Below are positions 10,101 to 18,725 of a stretch of DNA of 29,867 bases, in pieces (the stretch's first letter is position 1; each line of letters starts with the position of its first letter). Both the position numbers and the translations under genes were made by a program. Source of the DNA: Asparagopsis taxiformis (Eukaryota > Rhodophyta > Florideophyceae > Bonnemaisoniales > Bonnemaisoniaceae); the NCBI GenBank assembly GCA_030407315.1, contig JALQPE010002181.1, forward strand, positions 1 through 29,867. Direction: 5' to 3'. The notes beneath the pieces were generated by a model. It made no database searches. It was given only the letters and a program-made list of their open reading frames with translations, and had not been told where the DNA came from.

Positions 10101-10664
10101 ATAACAAAGCGGAAGAGCTTATGTGATGACCTCGAGGATAACAATAATAATCTCTATCGGAAGAAGATGATTGTTGAGCTCGGTCTAGGTATTTGTGCGG
10201 AAGGTTTGGAATTGAGGACTAGTGGGAAGGACCCGATGGCCTTCCCCAGCACTGGAACTACTTTAGTGCTGACTGGAGAGCGGACTAAACCTCGTGCTGG
10301 ACATACAGACTATGAAGTGGGAATCGATGAAGTTAACAGTCCCCCTTCTCCGCCATCCTACTTCATGATGTCAAGCGGCGCAGATGGATTCGGCCTCGTG
10401 CTTGCACCCTACAGTCATGTCTGTTTATCCCATCCCAACAGAGAGTTATACAGAGTTCCAATGAAGAGGTGTGAAGTACCACCATATTCTGTTCTTGTCT
10501 GCCGAGGGGATGTTTATCACCACGAGGAAGGATTTGAGAGCAATAAGGGTCTTCAATACAAGTTCCCGATCCGATCTCACATATTCCTCAAAACTGAGCA
10601 GCATCAAAGTGAAGAAGGAGAATATGTCGTTGGACATTGGGAGGGCAATTCGAAATTGAAGTGA
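7140..10664 (+). CDS. ParB-like domain plus 2-oxoglutarate/Fe(II) oxygenase-like protein (gene B)
   Basis: An 1,174-residue protein in one frame. Residues about 125-270 contain CIDGGHRISALQSIV (IDGGHR at 191-196), the signature loop of the ParB/sulfiredoxin fold, a nuclease/CTPase-type DNA partner domain in bacteria. Residues about 480-830 are a low-complexity linker with a basic stretch PRQKKKQKM near 800, a likely nuclear signal. Residues about 860-1165 look like a double-stranded beta-helix oxygenase: HTD at 1055-1057, RGDVYHH with H1127/H1128, and R1145 in FPIRSH, fitting the HxD...H...R pattern that binds iron and 2-oxoglutarate. The substrate is unknown; a modified base or a protein residue is possible. 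Gene C has the same domain order. The ATG at 7140 gives an acidic, disordered N terminus of about 120 residues. An AATAAA follows at 10721. Confidence 0.72.
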   Translation: MAGSDTERAAEPKDTVESVAERLATTVGGDKTPSGGSADGGAPSAAGRETADSQTPIQGADAAMIEAAKTLGDISPSGKNTLRFPSTPGTVKSKNRERSNVREGEGSPAGMEASEESVMGIDINIVECRTEPKMINPLDVAKPESTSRLVQEARVRDLVSKISTEGFLETGTRMTICETMGSDGRKKLQCIDGGHRISALQSIVENKPTVADRWRLRSISVDFIRPPGTREMFHPLEVMRISQKLNEKTHDVIEVSIADHVCTVMKFMMMKGLMKAKVNVCTKVVVENKVIPGCQEGIMMKYVSIAQGFGDVNNPAFEHWSAIPSRFATETSPPDSKNMQGCTVDVLFASAFRKASVDTKLVILELTAMWTMWKRRKGDGGISLKTCAQKWCYSMCEIYDILEKAVRKENSWHSSPHPCFRKLHEVPEPGGRTRKTIRYRILTVLKDFYPSDAPTGRGIRAALTRSMMKEIRYVVFNGPILSDDSLDHSVAPEIGVQERRTRRKSLEGNTAPQPRQQSASYGDTSNAAIDRSDVVQSPNVLTQQQTQGSLEISDRVNAEVGAATQVGEEATGKAADSESAKQVTTDRAVPTAPTENNSSKPGDCEVGDVLQKNVGTQELEPTGANRGRNDHGDENDLQQSPSPVAAGSATLRPEQGGKSPANMSVGHPRTGRDGEGGPESRKSDGSGTKDVREECPEHSSGRTTEDPMKGVRNQGDGTGDAMLSTADVGLPVLPELEDTETPVTSSTPRKLMKAKHSSGFVPLKAKPRNTETPPMILRSKRKLVDVTPQEVIDLVGEDTSRPRQKKKQKMREDANLQSGKDAAVHAVQGGQYSDRQQNDVPDKDVEEGIEAKLPVIIHPDSRMKYYVNGKLVDTLRAEVAEAAASAYSAQNVSAEFLSRAYFREKRNEIDLVGFTILDGIFKSSTTADAIHELLLHFSALFEERLEDAKKNSESGDTRRDPDWTPWCMAMMDGKNSDEEGEKGRGIFITKRKSLCDDLEDNNNNLYRKKMIVELGLGICAEGLELRTSGKDPMAFPSTGTTLVLTGERTKPRAGHTDYEVGIDEVNSPPSPPSYFMMSSGADGFGLVLAPYSHVCLSHPNRELYRVPMKRCEVPPYSVLVCRGDVYHHEEGFESNKGLQYKFPIRSHIFLKTEQHQSEEGEYVVGHWEGNSKLK

Positions 10665-10720
10665 TGAAGGGCATCTGTCCAGCCGTGTTGAAGCCTTAGT
10701 TGGGTATGAATCCGTAGAGT

Positions 10721-10726
10721 AATAAA
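10721..10726 (+). terminator. Polyadenylation signal of gene B
   Basis: AATAAA 57 bp after the stop codon at 10664, upstream of the hairpin cluster. Confidence 0.45.
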
Positions 10727-10975
10727 CACAATTCCAATAGAACATGATAAAAGAGATACTGCATGGATTCTTTATATAGTCAGATCAACTTCACAAATGT
10801 AACAAACACCACATGCAGAAAGCTATTCTCCACAGAAAGCTCTACCTACAGGAGCTGCAAATTCTAAACCTCTTCAGTAGATGCAAGAAACGATAGCAGA
10901 TAGTAAAACCTGGTATTATATTACATCGTTCACTATCCCCGGTAAAATTTTCAGTTCCTGAGAACAGGAGTCTGG

Positions 10976-11262
10976 CCGGGTATAAAGTTGGGTGGGTGTA
11001 GACCAAGTGCACCAACCCCATTGCCTGGGGGTACTCCGGATAACCTCAGCCAATGGCGTTGGTGCACCTGGCTTTTGGGAGGCCAAAATAATACCGGGTA
11101 TTATTTTGGGTCGGTATAGACCAAGTGCACCAACCCCATTGGCCGAGGCCGTCCCAAACTACCACCGGCCAATGGCGTTGGTGCACCTGGCTTTTGGGAG
11201 GCCAAAATAATACCGGGTATTATTCCTAGTTTCTCAAGCCAGGTGCAGTGCACTCATTGGCC
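10976..11262. repeat. CCAATGG/AATAATACC hairpin cluster (B/C intergenic)
   Basis: Two full hairpins are centred near 11096 and 11216. Each has CCAATGGCG, TTGGTGCACCTGGCTTTTGGG and the core CCAAAATAATACCGGGTATT, with the complementary boxes facing them. To the left is the right half of a third copy, starting with CCGGGTAT at 10976 and ending near 11023. Cores are spaced 118 and 120 bp. The strand reading is ACCGGG here and ACCCGG in the other clusters, that is, the opposite orientation. It lies about 310 bp after the stop of gene B. Confidence 0.85.
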
Positions 11263-11691
11263 GAAGCCCACTTATTCGTGGTTCATGTTGAATACAGACG
11301 CATTTGGTATGTACGCATCAGCTCCACGAGTTGGTGCAAAATGCTGGGAAGTATGTGACTTCAGCATTATGTAGTTATTACTTGAGTGGTTTTGGGGTAA
11401 TCACCATGACCAACTCGTACCTGTTTAGCCACTTTGAGTATGAACTCGTCGTATAGCGATTGTATTTGGCCGCAGAAATTAACTGAATTTCGAGTATTAC
11501 TCTTGATCTGAGTCAAGTGGTCTAGAAATAAACAAAAAATTGAAATCAGAGTTGAAACGGATTGTTCACGTTTGATCCTTTATCAGACTGCAGTAGCGAA
11601 ATAAATCTATCTTAATCGTCTCTGTATCGTCGTTATCGGGGTCGTACACTCAATCAAGCTTCTCTCCATTCCTGCTTTCCCTCATCCTTCA
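11263..11691 (+). promoter_or_regulatory. Likely promoter and leader of gene C
   Basis: No frame of note. The last 60 bases before the ATG at 11692 are pyrimidine-rich (runs such as CTTCTCTCCATTCCTGC), typical of a transcription-start or 5' leader region. No clear TATA box is seen. Confidence 0.3.
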
Positions 11692-14526
11692 ATGGCTCCT
11701 CGCACTCGCTCCAAACCCTCTGCCCCCGCCCCTGCTCGCGCTTCGACTCGCGGTCGGGCCTCCGCTCGCTCTCGCGCCCCTTCTCGCAGCCCTGGTCACG
11801 ATAACTCTGTCACCGCCGAGGTTCAGTTGTCAGACTGTCCCAAAGCTGACCACAGGCTGTCTCCCTTGGATTTGCACAGACCCCCCTATTCTCTCGTCAT
11901 ATTAGGGAAGGGAGAGTGCTTGAGCTGAAGGAGAAGTTCCTGAGGGAAGGATCCACCTCCTCAATCTCCCGAATCCTTGCCTGCAAAATGCTCCTTCCTA
12001 GTGAAGGCAGCACAACCCCCACCCTTCAAACGTTTTACATCGATGGTGGCCATCGCGTTGCGGCTCTCCAGAAGTGCATTCGTGAAGACCCGGAAGGGCA
12101 ACATCCGTATGCTGCTTCATTCAGGAACATCGATGTGGCTTTGATCAGGCGCCCAGGGACAGAAGAAGTTTCCGATGAGTACTTCACACCTTTTGAAGTA
12201 CTCGGGCTGTCCATTCAAGCAAACACACTCACACATGATGTTGCCCTTGTTTCTTTGGCAGACCGAGTGTGTTCTGTGGTCCAACTGCTCACGACCAAGG
12301 ACATGCTGGGTGAACCGAATCGGAAGTGCATTCAGGTCATCATGGACAGCCAGTTGTCGATATCGAAACTGGGCTACCAAGCCATCAACAAGCACGTGAC
12401 TGCTGCGAAAGGCTTCCGGACTGTGAACAACAAAGCGCTTGAGTTCTGGAGTTCCGTACCGAGCATGTTCACCAAGGAAATTCTCGCTGCGGAACAGGAA
12501 AGGGCCGTTAAAGAAGGCCGTGACATCAACGACGATGTCTTCAAGCAGTCCGTAGACATGTATGGCTGCAACATGGATCTCGTTTTCATGGCAGACTTCC
12601 GTCGCGGCTCGGAGTATCAGCAAAGGTTCATCTTGCTCATAACAGCTCTCTGGACACGCATGCGAGATCTGCGTCAGTTGAGTAGGACGACAAGAGGATT
12701 TGGTAATCCTTTCGTTCGTGTTTTGATTGAAGTTTTCAAGATGTCCGAGCCGGTTGCTGCTCACAAAATGATGGAGCCTCCGCTCGAACATTTCTACTCC
12801 GAGCTCAAGAACACTGGGTCAGGAAAGGAGACTGTTATTGCGAACAGTATCGCGGAGACCCTCCTGCACTTCAATACCGACGACAACAGCGGTACGAAGC
12901 ATGCTCTCGTCTCCGACGAAATGTATGAGCAGCTTCGCTTTTCCACGGGCGTTGTGGACATGGAAGAAGACCAAAGGGTCATTGTTCACAATGAACAGCC
13001 ATCTGAAGATGCGCCGAAGCCATCTACGCCCCAATCAGATGAGCCTTCTACCCCTTCTACCCGTTCTGGTCCTACTCCTCCTGCCCCTTCTACCCCTCCT
13101 GCTCCTCTACCCCTCCTCCTCTTGCCACTTCCTTCCCGCCCCTTCCACCCCTCCTGCTACCCCTCCTCCTGCCGCTTCCGTTCCCGCCCCTTCCACCCCT
13201 CCTGCTACCCCTCCTGCTCCTGCCACTTCCGTTCCTGCAGTTGAGCAGGCTCAAGGAACCCCTGATGCCACTGTGGCAGGTTCTGAGAAGCAATTGGGAT
13301 CTGTTCTCCTCCGTCTCCCTCTCAATGCACCACCGCTTGCGGTGAATGAGCCAGTCGAGACACTTCGCAGGTCGAAACGGCAGAGAACGGAGAGTCTACG
13401 GGTTGGCGGCGACAGTCAGGCAGAGTCGGAGGTAGAAGAAGAGTCCGAAGAGCCCCTTCCGAAGCGCAGAAGACTGGAAGTTAACCGTACGGTTAAACGT
13501 TCAACCGAGGAGATTCCATTGTTCAGCGATGAGCAGGAAAATCCCCTCCCCGACAGGGTAGTCGATGAACGGATTATGGATATTCTCCCGAACACCATAC
13601 CGTCAGACTCTAGGGTCAAGTACTATATCGACAGCAAGCTGTACGAAACAATCCGACAGGAGATTTTGAGTGCAGCTGCTGCCGATATGAATTGTATAGC
13701 GTGCAGTGGTCCAGCTTGCTGTGCAGAGAAGTTCTTTGCAACAGCTAGGTCAACTCTCAATCTCTTGGGTGCCCATGTACTCAGTGGTATCTTCCGTTCT
13801 TCGACTGTGGGCAACGCAGCACATGAACTGTTCACGTTCTACGCCCAGAAGTTCAAACCTGTTCATTCTTCTGCTGAAGACAGTTCCAATGATCCCTGGC
13901 ATCAGATTCGAAACAAGGGTGAGGTAACAGCAGAGCAACAGGCCTCTCGTTTGGGAAGGTTCTCTATCTCAAGGAAGAAGATTTGCGACGATCTCGAGCA
14001 GATGGATGAACATCAATTCAAGAACAAGATGATTCTCGAGGTCGGCAAAGCAATCTGTGCCGAGCTAATGTACTTGGGCCTAGGAATCCATGAGCCTGTG
14101 GCCTTTCCTAAAACCGGTTTACGTCTTTTGCTGACCTCTGATGGTGCTCCAGATCAAGACTTGCACACAGACCTACCGGTGGTCATCAATGATTCCGATT
14201 TCCCACCTGGAAGATCGTACTTTCTGATGGCAAGCGCGGCTGATGGGTTCTGGCTTCGTGGAGCGTATTTCAGCCACGTCTGTTTGACGCGTGCAGACGC
14301 TGAGAAGTACAAGACGCCTGTTATGGACATCTACGTGCCACCGTATTCTCTCTTCATCGGTCGTGGTGACTTCTACCATGGAGGCAAAGGATTCAGTAGT
14401 TCAGCGGAAAATCGCCTAACATATGGTCTTCCGGTTCGTTCTCATCTCTACCTTTTAAGTGACGAAGAAGAATTGGCGGATGCTATCGAAACAGTCAACT
14501 ACTGGGATGCACCTAGTGCGCGATAA
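11692..14526 (+). CDS. ParB-like domain plus 2OG/Fe(II) oxygenase-like protein, frameshifted (gene C)
   Basis: Diverged paralogue of gene B, read in three segments. Frame one (11692-about 11885) gives a Ser/Arg/Pro-rich basic start. Frame two (about 11880-13100) carries the ParB-like domain with FYIDGGHRVAAL. Frame one resumes (about 13140-14526) with nuclear-signal-like PKRRRLEVNR and the oxygenase-like domain: HTD (14164-14172), GDFYHGG with His at 14377-14379, and an Arg at 14437-14439. The first switch lies in a run of six C at 11881-11886, where LDLHRP passes to SRHIREGRV, aligning with LDVAKP...SRLVQEARV of gene B. The second lies in a Pro/Thr-rich low-complexity tract. The two shifts compensate. 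Sequencing error, recent inactivation, or splicing (GT at 13063 to AG at 13240 would restore the second frame) are all possible. Outside the two points the frame is intact. Confidence 0.7.
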
Positions 14527-14855
14527 TCTGCAAGAATACTGCTTTGCCTCTCCCTCTACAGGCAGCATCTGCCAATCCTAAGCTAGCTTCGGTAGTATAC
14601 TTCCTTTACCACAACTAAATCTACTCCTATTCATGACTTTGAAAATATTAGCACGGTCAGTCTACTGCACTATTAGAGTTCCTCTACCTCTCACCCCGCA
14701 TAGCTTCTACACCCTACATCGTACAGACTGATCTCTTTTCCTTTCCTACATGCATGGCACAGTTTTGCAAGACTGCCACAATTCCACATCACTCGAGTAA
14801 CCAAGGTCTTGAATTGTTCTTCTTAGTATACTAACTATAGTTGAGATGCAAACCT
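14527..14855. other. 3' flank of gene C, no gene seen
   Basis: AT-rich sequence without a long frame or obvious AATAAA. It separates gene C from the hairpin pair. Confidence 0.4.
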
Positions 14856-15067
14856 GGCAGCCAATGGAATTGCTGCATTGGCCTTTGCCACACCAAAATA
14901 ATACCCGGTATTATTTTGGCATGGCAAAGCCCAGGTGCAGCAATTCCATTGGCTGCCGCTGCGTTCATGACAGCCAATGGCAGAGCTGCACTTGGGCTGG
15001 CCACACCCAAAATAATACCCGGTATTATTTTGGCATGGCAAAGCCCAGGTGCAGCACTATCATTGGG
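14856..15067. repeat. Pair of long hairpins between convergent genes C and D
   Basis: The first hairpin (14856-14957) has arms starting GGCAGCCAATGGAATTGCTG that are perfect for 22 bp at the outside, and it closes through TTTGCCA and CCAAAATAATACC onto the core ACCCGGT. The second (about 14971-15067) has CAGCCAATGG, GCTGCACTTGGGC and the same core. Cores are 114 bp apart. The best-preserved members of the family are here, between two 3' ends. Confidence 0.88.
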
Positions 15068-15165
15068 CGTGGGCTGACTGGCACCGCTCAGCAAATGAAA
15101 GTCTGTTATTATCGCTCAGGTAGATTGTAGTACTACAACGTTGTACGAGTTCAGATGCAAGACTT

Positions 15166-15171
15166 TTTATT
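15166..15171 (-). terminator. Polyadenylation signal of gene D
   Basis: TTTATT on the top strand, AATAAA on the coding strand, 45 bp past the gene D stop at 15216. Confidence 0.5.
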
Positions 15172-15215
15172 GCTGATGGTACTCTTGATATCTGTAATTG
15201 GACGCCTAAACTGTC

Positions 15216-18200
15216 CTACTTCTCTGCAGTCCAGTAGCGCGATCCATAGTCAACGAATATCTCTTCCCCAGCTCGAACATCTACTACAACCTGCGCTAGG
15301 ATGAGATCAGGTTTTGCTACTGCATACTTGAAGTCGCAAGTAGGATTGACGTCTTTGTGAACTCGGAACTCTGCATTTTTTCTGCGTTGCACATTTGCAA
15401 CTCTCTCCATTCCGTCAATGGTCCTACTGTCGTTGAGGTAGCTGCAGACATTGTATTCCGCTGGTACAAGATATATCTTGTCGACCGGTGCTTCTTCTCC
15501 GATGACACTGGTCTCCATCTCCATGTTGAAGTTTTGGAATCTTTCACCAGTACAACCGAACCCGTCCGGTCCGTACAAGCGACTGCGTTGCGGTTCATTC
15601 TCCCCAATCTTCCCGTATAAAATTGTCCCATTATACCATCCAACAACAGAGCCCCTCTCTAAATCTTCTGCGGCAAAAACCCCCAATCCTCCCTCTCGAA
15701 CTGTCGATGCAGCAACAATAACGTTGTGAAAGGAGGCATCTACTGCAAGCATCATCTCAGGGTCAACGGAGAAAACCTTGCCTAAATCTTCTACGCCCCA
15801 TTCATTCATTGGGACTTCGGCAAGTCTTCGGAGCATGCTTTGATCCCGCGCAACAGAGGAGACAAATCGCAACATATGCAGTGGTAGTGAAGATACCGAC
15901 GGGAATCCATCAGGCGCATCACTTCGATGTCGAAGTCTTTCACTTCCTACATTGCTCCTTATCGAGTAATTCCATTCTTTGTTAGCGAGAATACTCGATA
16001 TGTCATTTTTGGTTGCCTCCCCAAAAACTCCATCTCGACCTTGCCTAACAAAGCAATCCAGCAACAACGGCTGAGCTGATCCATGGCATGTGGCGTCTTT
16101 TTCACATCCAATAAACTTGCGATACAGACCATCTCTCATTGTCATGCAAGCTATTGCAGTAGAATACGTTCCGGAGAATAGATCTACCACAATGTCTCCT
16201 GGCTTTGAAAACCTTGAAATAAGCTCTCGAAGTATGGACAGAGGCTTCTGCTCCGCACGTAGCCTTTTGTCTTCGAAGTTCAATGACTCACCAGGTCCGA
16301 GCTTTGGGCAGTTGTCGATTGCGTTCACGTACCCTGGATGTCGTGAAAGGTCACGGTTATGCAAAGAATAATCAACCATTTCAAACGCGGCAGCTCCCAT
16401 CCCACGTTTGAAACTGTGCACAACAAACTCGTGAATGTTGTGTAATGAACACGATTTGTTCATTGGGTTTTGGATGAATACGTAGGGACGACGGCTTAGA
16501 ATGAGAGGAACATCGTCTGTACGCATGGATTGTTCCCCGCTTTCTGCATTTTGAAGAGCTTCTCCCCACCCAACCAACTGTTTGATACTGGAAAATATCA
16601 GGGCATGTCCTCCAGGGCGCAGCATTCGAGAAATGTCCTTTCCAGTACGAAACATTTGTGCGCTATTGATGTCATCATAGTCTGAATTGGTCTTGCCTTT
16701 CTCCCTCCGCGTGTTGAAGGGTGGATCGGTGAGCACAAGTTGTGCTTGTCCATCAATAGTATTCCCTGAAAGCATGCCAATGGAATCAGTGTTAACCTGG
16801 TGCACTAACCTCGAGGCTGTACAGTTGTAAGCCACGCAAAATCTCTTCATGACCTTTTTCAATTGCACAATATGATCCGGTACCCCCTCTTCCTCACCCA
16901 CTGCCTCCGCTGACGGTGTATCCTCCGCAACATCTTGCATAACCGTGTCCATTGCGGACGAAGCCCTCCCATCCATGCTGGATGTATACTGGGATCCAGA
17001 GTCATTGGTAGGTTTCCTTCCACCTGTACCTAAACGGCGAGTGCTGTGCTGCATTGATTCATTCGACTCAAGACGATCTCTTTCTCGAGAAAGAGATCTG
17101 GATGCTGCGTTGCGCTGTTCAGTCTCGTAGAGAATTTTCAAGTCGCAGACATCAACTGGCTTCACACGCATTTCACGGTTCCAGTTCTTCCATACCTTGA
17201 GTCTTTCGTGACCATCCAATGCGATGGATTGTTCTATTCTTGCTTCGATGAAGGCGTTCAATCCGAACCGGTCAGGCTGATGGAAAAATTTAGTGCGCAG
17301 CCCTTCCATCTGGTTCGTACTTGATCCGAATACATCAATGCCTATCATACAGTCATACACAGACACTAGTACGGCTTCTGTCAAAGACCTCAACCTTGCA
17401 TCAACAGAGATATCCAAAGTGCCTGGATAACCTGCATTCTCGCGGAGTTTCACTACCGGGGACGGAAGCAGAAGATCTGAGTAGTGGTCAGGATGTGCCC
17501 ACCCGTCAGTACGATTAGCAAGACAGATGAATTGGAATTTCTCAGAGTCGAAAACCATGTATGGGCGACACATCATGTAGGCGCTTTCGAAGCCCAGAAT
17601 CATCGCTGTTGTATCCCAGGCAGACATGACCCTTTCCAAAACGACACCCACAGACTCTCCGTTTGCTCTTGTGCGCTGGAAAGGGGCGAATGTAGAAGTC
17701 TCTGTATCCCTCCCAGTTCTACGACGCTTCCTACCCCGGCGAATGGGTGCATTTCTGCGTCTAGTGAGGGCAATGTGCACAAATGAAATCATAAACATCA
17801 GCCTTCCAAATACTTTGTCTTCTTCTGTTAATGTTCTACCCTGTGCACTTCTTCCAGAACGAAAATACTCACAGGTGAGGACTTCGCGACACAATGGAGA
17901 AGCAATTTCACCACTTGTAGACATCCCAAACAACTGCTCGCCGACTGATGCTCTTTTCTCGAGAGATGTGGGAAACTCCTTCATCGCAAAATTGTTCTGA
18001 ACTTCCACCGGCCTTCCCCATACAATACAGAACAACTGCCACAGACAGCGAACCATTTTGGGATTGGGTTCTTCTATGCGACTGTAGGGGCGAAGCACAC
18101 GAAGAATTGACAAGCAACTCTCGTACTGTGGCTGCCTCAGCACAGTTTCTGCCAAATCTTCGCGCTGAGATCCCACGGCGAGCCATCGCCTAATGGATGG

Positions 18201-18725
18201 CATATTCACGTCGCGAATTGTAACCATGCTTGAGCTTCCTTGTTTTTCACCTGCGTTTCGCTCCCAGTACCCATCTCTAAGATCCAAAGTAAGATTCAGG
18301 TACTCAATGAAAGTCATCCTCTTCTGCCTGGATGCCATATCGTTCGCGTTTGATGCTTTCACACTATCTAGAAGGAAAGCAGCACTTGTAATCGGAGATA
18401 TGTCGACTTCTTCTTCAATCATAGGAACAGTGAAATCACGCGGAAGCTCACCGTTCTCTATGAGCTTGATTACAGCTTTCGAACGATGCGCACCATCCAG
18501 CACCTCTACCTCACCGGCAATGATCCGACCGGTAATTGGGTTGTTGTCATTGTAGCCGTAAACCTGAATGCTCTCGGCAATAACATCGACGTGCCTGTAG
18601 TCGATTTCTCGAATCTCGACATATCTTTTGATCTTGAATGGGTCGATGTGCAATAGCCCATTGCGCCGCTCACCATGAAGGGGACGCCGAGAGGTGCTCG
18701 CTGGATTTCTCTTCTCAGAGGCCAT
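15216..18725 (-). CDS. ParB-like, DNA N6A/N4C methyltransferase and SET domain fusion (gene D)
   Basis: A 1,169-residue protein in one frame. Residues about 20-130 form a ParB/sulfiredoxin-like domain with EVLDGAHRSKAV (D77-R81), followed near 165-190 by a stretch that could be helix-turn-helix (VNMPSIRRWLAVG). A basic stretch RRGRKRRRTGRD near 330-345 may be a nuclear signal. Residues about 630-900 are a DNA amino-methyltransferase: LVLTDPPFN (motif IV, D667-F670) precedes DIVVDLFSGTYST (motif I, D848-T853), the circular order of the beta class, whose products are N6-methyladenine or N4-methylcytosine. Residues about 1005-1165 are SET-like: GGLGVFAAEDLERGS, a YLNDSR motif, then FVDYGSRYW. 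The SET NHSC motif is replaced by YLNDSR, a variant form. DPPF favours adenine, by family knowledge. The start ATG at 18725 gives the ParB domain within 30 residues. Convergent with gene C, divergent from gene E. Confidence 0.82.
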   Translation of the reverse strand: MASEKRNPASTSRRPLHGERRNGLLHIDPFKIKRYVEIREIDYRHVDVIAESIQVYGYNDNNPITGRIIAGEVEVLDGAHRSKAVIKLIENGELPRDFTVPMIEEEVDISPITSAAFLLDSVKASNANDMASRQKRMTFIEYLNLTLDLRDGYWERNAGEKQGSSSMVTIRDVNMPSIRRWLAVGSQREDLAETVLRQPQYESCLSILRVLRPYSRIEEPNPKMVRCLWQLFCIVWGRPVEVQNNFAMKEFPTSLEKRASVGEQLFGMSTSGEIASPLCREVLTCEYFRSGRSAQGRTLTEEDKVFGRLMFMISFVHIALTRRRNAPIRRGRKRRRTGRDTETSTFAPFQRTRANGESVGVVLERVMSAWDTTAMILGFESAYMMCRPYMVFDSEKFQFICLANRTDGWAHPDHYSDLLLPSPVVKLRENAGYPGTLDISVDARLRSLTEAVLVSVYDCMIGIDVFGSSTNQMEGLRTKFFHQPDRFGLNAFIEARIEQSIALDGHERLKVWKNWNREMRVKPVDVCDLKILYETEQRNAASRSLSRERDRLESNESMQHSTRRLGTGGRKPTNDSGSQYTSSMDGRASSAMDTVMQDVAEDTPSAEAVGEEEGVPDHIVQLKKVMKRFCVAYNCTASRLVHQVNTDSIGMLSGNTIDGQAQLVLTDPPFNTRREKGKTNSDYDDINSAQMFRTGKDISRMLRPGGHALIFSSIKQLVGWGEALQNAESGEQSMRTDDVPLILSRRPYVFIQNPMNKSCSLHNIHEFVVHSFKRGMGAAAFEMVDYSLHNRDLSRHPGYVNAIDNCPKLGPGESLNFEDKRLRAEQKPLSILRELISRFSKPGDIVVDLFSGTYSTAIACMTMRDGLYRKFIGCEKDATCHGSAQPLLLDCFVRQGRDGVFGEATKNDISSILANKEWNYSIRSNVGSERLRHRSDAPDGFPSVSSLPLHMLRFVSSVARDQSMLRRLAEVPMNEWGVEDLGKVFSVDPEMMLAVDASFHNVIVAASTVREGGLGVFAAEDLERGSVVGWYNGTILYGKIGENEPQRSRLYGPDGFGCTGERFQNFNMEMETSVIGEEAPVDKIYLVPAEYNVCSYLNDSRTIDGMERVANVQRRKNAEFRVHKDVNPTCDFKYAVAKPDLILAQVVVDVRAGEEIFVDYGSRYWTAEK

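Noticed and set aside
9700..10664. Assigning the gene B oxygenase to the TET/JBP family
   Set aside because: The HxD...H...R residues are generic to the whole superfamily; no TET/JBP-specific motif can be shown by eye.
11821..11879. A 59-nt intron (GT...CACAG) explaining the first frame change of gene C
   Set aside because: It would join in frame, but the removed stretch (PK..., PLDL, RP) aligns with the coding sequence of gene B, so a one-base loss in the C run is the simpler explanation.
12117..12791. A 224-codon minus-strand open frame
   Set aside because: It lies antisense to the conserved ParB-like part of gene C, which has clear homology to gene B on the plus strand.
14856..15067. Bacterial-type intrinsic terminators
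   Set aside because: The hairpins are AT-rich in the core, about 100 bp long, lack a following T run, and lie beyond eukaryotic polyadenylation signals.
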